Below are positions 5,473-6,217 of a stretch of 6,217 bases of DNA, in pieces. The notes under the pieces are model-generated. The model searched no databases. It was given only the letters and a program-made list of their open reading frames with translations, and was not told the DNA's origin. Source of the DNA: Acidobacteriota bacterium (GTDB taxonomy: Bacteria > Acidobacteriota > Vicinamibacteria > Vicinamibacterales > UBA8438). The first letter of the stretch is position 1. The number at the start of each line of letters is the position of its first letter. The DNA lies in assembly GCA_011523485.1 (NCBI GenBank), contig WTGR01000854.1, forward strand, positions 1 through 6,217, in the 5' to 3' direction. The translations under genes were made by a program, and so were the position numbers.

Positions 5473-5719
5473 ATCTCAAGCCGACGCGACGGGTACGGGC
5501 GCCGGCCCGCCCTCGTCCGAAGGGACTTCTCAAGCAGAGCCTGGCCGGCGACCGTGCGTGCGAGGTGGCGTCCGATGAGGTTCAGGCGCTGTGCGCCCGG
5601 GCGGCGCGGTTGAAGAAGCCGGACCGACGGTGCCGCTTCAGCGTGCGAACGGGTCTCTCAGTGTGCTTGTCTGAGGAGACAATACGACCCCGTCGCTGGC
5701 GTCGGACCGGGCTGAGCCA
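5473..5719. other. Convergent intergenic gap with hairpins, no gene seen
   Basis: The gap separates the ends of two convergent genes. GTCTCTCAG (5653-5661) pairs with CTGAGGAGAC (5671-5680) apart from one bulged base, giving a 9-bp stem and a 9-base loop about 40 bases past the minus-strand transporter stop. A very GC-rich imperfect hairpin (5488-5517) follows the DCC gene by 15 bases. Neither is followed by a U run, so neither is a standard rho-independent terminator, though either could stall or stabilise transcripts. The plus-strand frame through this gap gives a basic product without recognisable motifs. Confidence 0.35.
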
Positions 5720-6217
5720 TCATACCGGGGCCACGGTCACCAGCACCGCCGCGACACCGTACGCGACCAGGAAGGGGATGATCAGATAGCCCATGAAGTC
5801 GCGTGCCTGAACCCGCACCCCGGCGCCCATCACCGGCAGGATGATGAGCAGCCAGAACGGCTGCACCAGATTGGTGGAAGTCTCGCCGTACGCCACCGCC
5901 ATCGCCATCCTGGAGACGAACGCGTCGAACTGATCAGGCGGCATATCCACCGCCAGACCCCTCGCCGCCTCGACGAAGGTCGGACCGATGACCGCCCATT
6001 CTCCGCCGGCCGAAGGAATTGCGAAATTCACCACGGCGCCGCTGGCCTGGGCGATGAGGGGCAGCGTCGTGACGCTGGCGCCTGCCGCCATCCAGGTCGC
6101 GACGGCTTCCCCCAGTCCGGTGAACTCCATCATGCCCATGATCCCCGCATAGAACGGGTACTGAAAGATGATGCCCGAGACGTTGCTGCACGCCCGCTTC
6201 ATCGCGACCACGTAACC
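5720..6217 (-). CDS. atoE: Short-chain fatty acid transporter, AtoE family, C-terminal part (5' end outside window)
   Basis: The frame enters from the right edge and is open over 165 residues to the TGA at 5720-5722. Counting from the first visible residue, it shows the AtoE signatures GIIFQYPFYAGIMGMM (about 15-30) and VVNFAIPSAGGEWAVIGP (62-79), then an ETSTNLVQPFWLLIILPVMG segment (112-131) and a terminal helix YLIIPFLVAYGVAAVLVTV (144-162). AtoE-type permeases are inner-membrane proteins of about 440-470 residues thought to carry short-chain fatty acids such as acetoacetate or butyrate. Only the last third is present here. A GTG and an ATG near 6200-6211 are internal codons, not starts, since the family motif continues upstream. 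Neighbouring metabolic genes are outside the window, so the substrate cannot be narrowed. Confidence 0.88.
   Translation of the reverse strand, partial: GYVVAMKRACSNVSGIIFQYPFYAGIMGMMEFTGLGEAVATWMAAGASVTTLPLIAQASGAVVNFAIPSAGGEWAVIGPTFVEAARGLAVDMPPDQFDAFVSRMAMAVAYGETSTNLVQPFWLLIILPVMGAGVRVQARDFMGYLIIPFLVAYGVAAVLVTVAPV

Noticed and set aside
5653..5680. Hairpin between the convergent genes as a bidirectional terminator
   Set aside because: The stem is good but there is no T run on either strand, so I describe it only as a hairpin inside the intergenic entry.
1..6217. CRISPR array
   Set aside because: No regularly spaced repeat series exists; the only direct repeat has two copies.

Overview
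The window is 6.2 kb of high-GC bacterial DNA. The gene content (a PD40/M28-type secreted protein, DUF2834, HigBA, a YbaN-type DUF454 protein, a DCC-family thiol oxidoreductase and an AtoE-type transporter) suits a proteobacterium. I would guess a gammaproteobacterium, but the sequence does not fix the lineage. GC is very high in the left arm (1-2100) and in 2900-3970, and visibly lower in 4030-5470. This, with broken mobile-element genes in between, suggests a patchwork region.

Left arm (1-2107, minus strand): an exported beta-propeller protein that runs into the start of an M28-type aminopeptidase and its PA-like insert. It meets a TAG stop at 46-48, although the same frame continues plausibly to the window edge. 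Behind it lies a small membrane protein of the DUF2834 family, with a possible terminator between the two.

Middle (2108-3970): about 800 bp with no convincing gene, holding a 25-bp imperfect direct repeat and a related inverted repeat. It leads into a complete higB-higA toxin-antitoxin operon on the plus strand. The promoter appears to give a leaderless toxin mRNA and carries a near-perfect 19-bp palindrome over the -10 box. Directly after higA comes the first 20 or so codons of what looks like a class I DNA methyltransferase. It is cut off abruptly and joined to the tail of a minus-strand tyrosine recombinase remnant that has lost both ends and probably a short internal piece. This looks like the scar of a deleted restriction/defence island from which the toxin-antitoxin pair survived.

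Right arm (4036-6217): a minus-strand DUF454/YbaN inner-membrane protein with a GTG start, about 640 bp of weak or no coding content, a plus-strand DCC-family oxidoreductase (DxxCxxC), a 250-bp convergent intergenic gap with a hairpin, and the C-terminal part of a minus-strand short-chain fatty acid transporter (AtoE family) that runs off the window.

I found no clearly new multi-gene system. The best leads are the methyltransferase/integrase junction beside an intact higBA, the leaderless toxin promoter with its operator, the in-frame stop in the peptidase gene, and the repeats upstream of higB.
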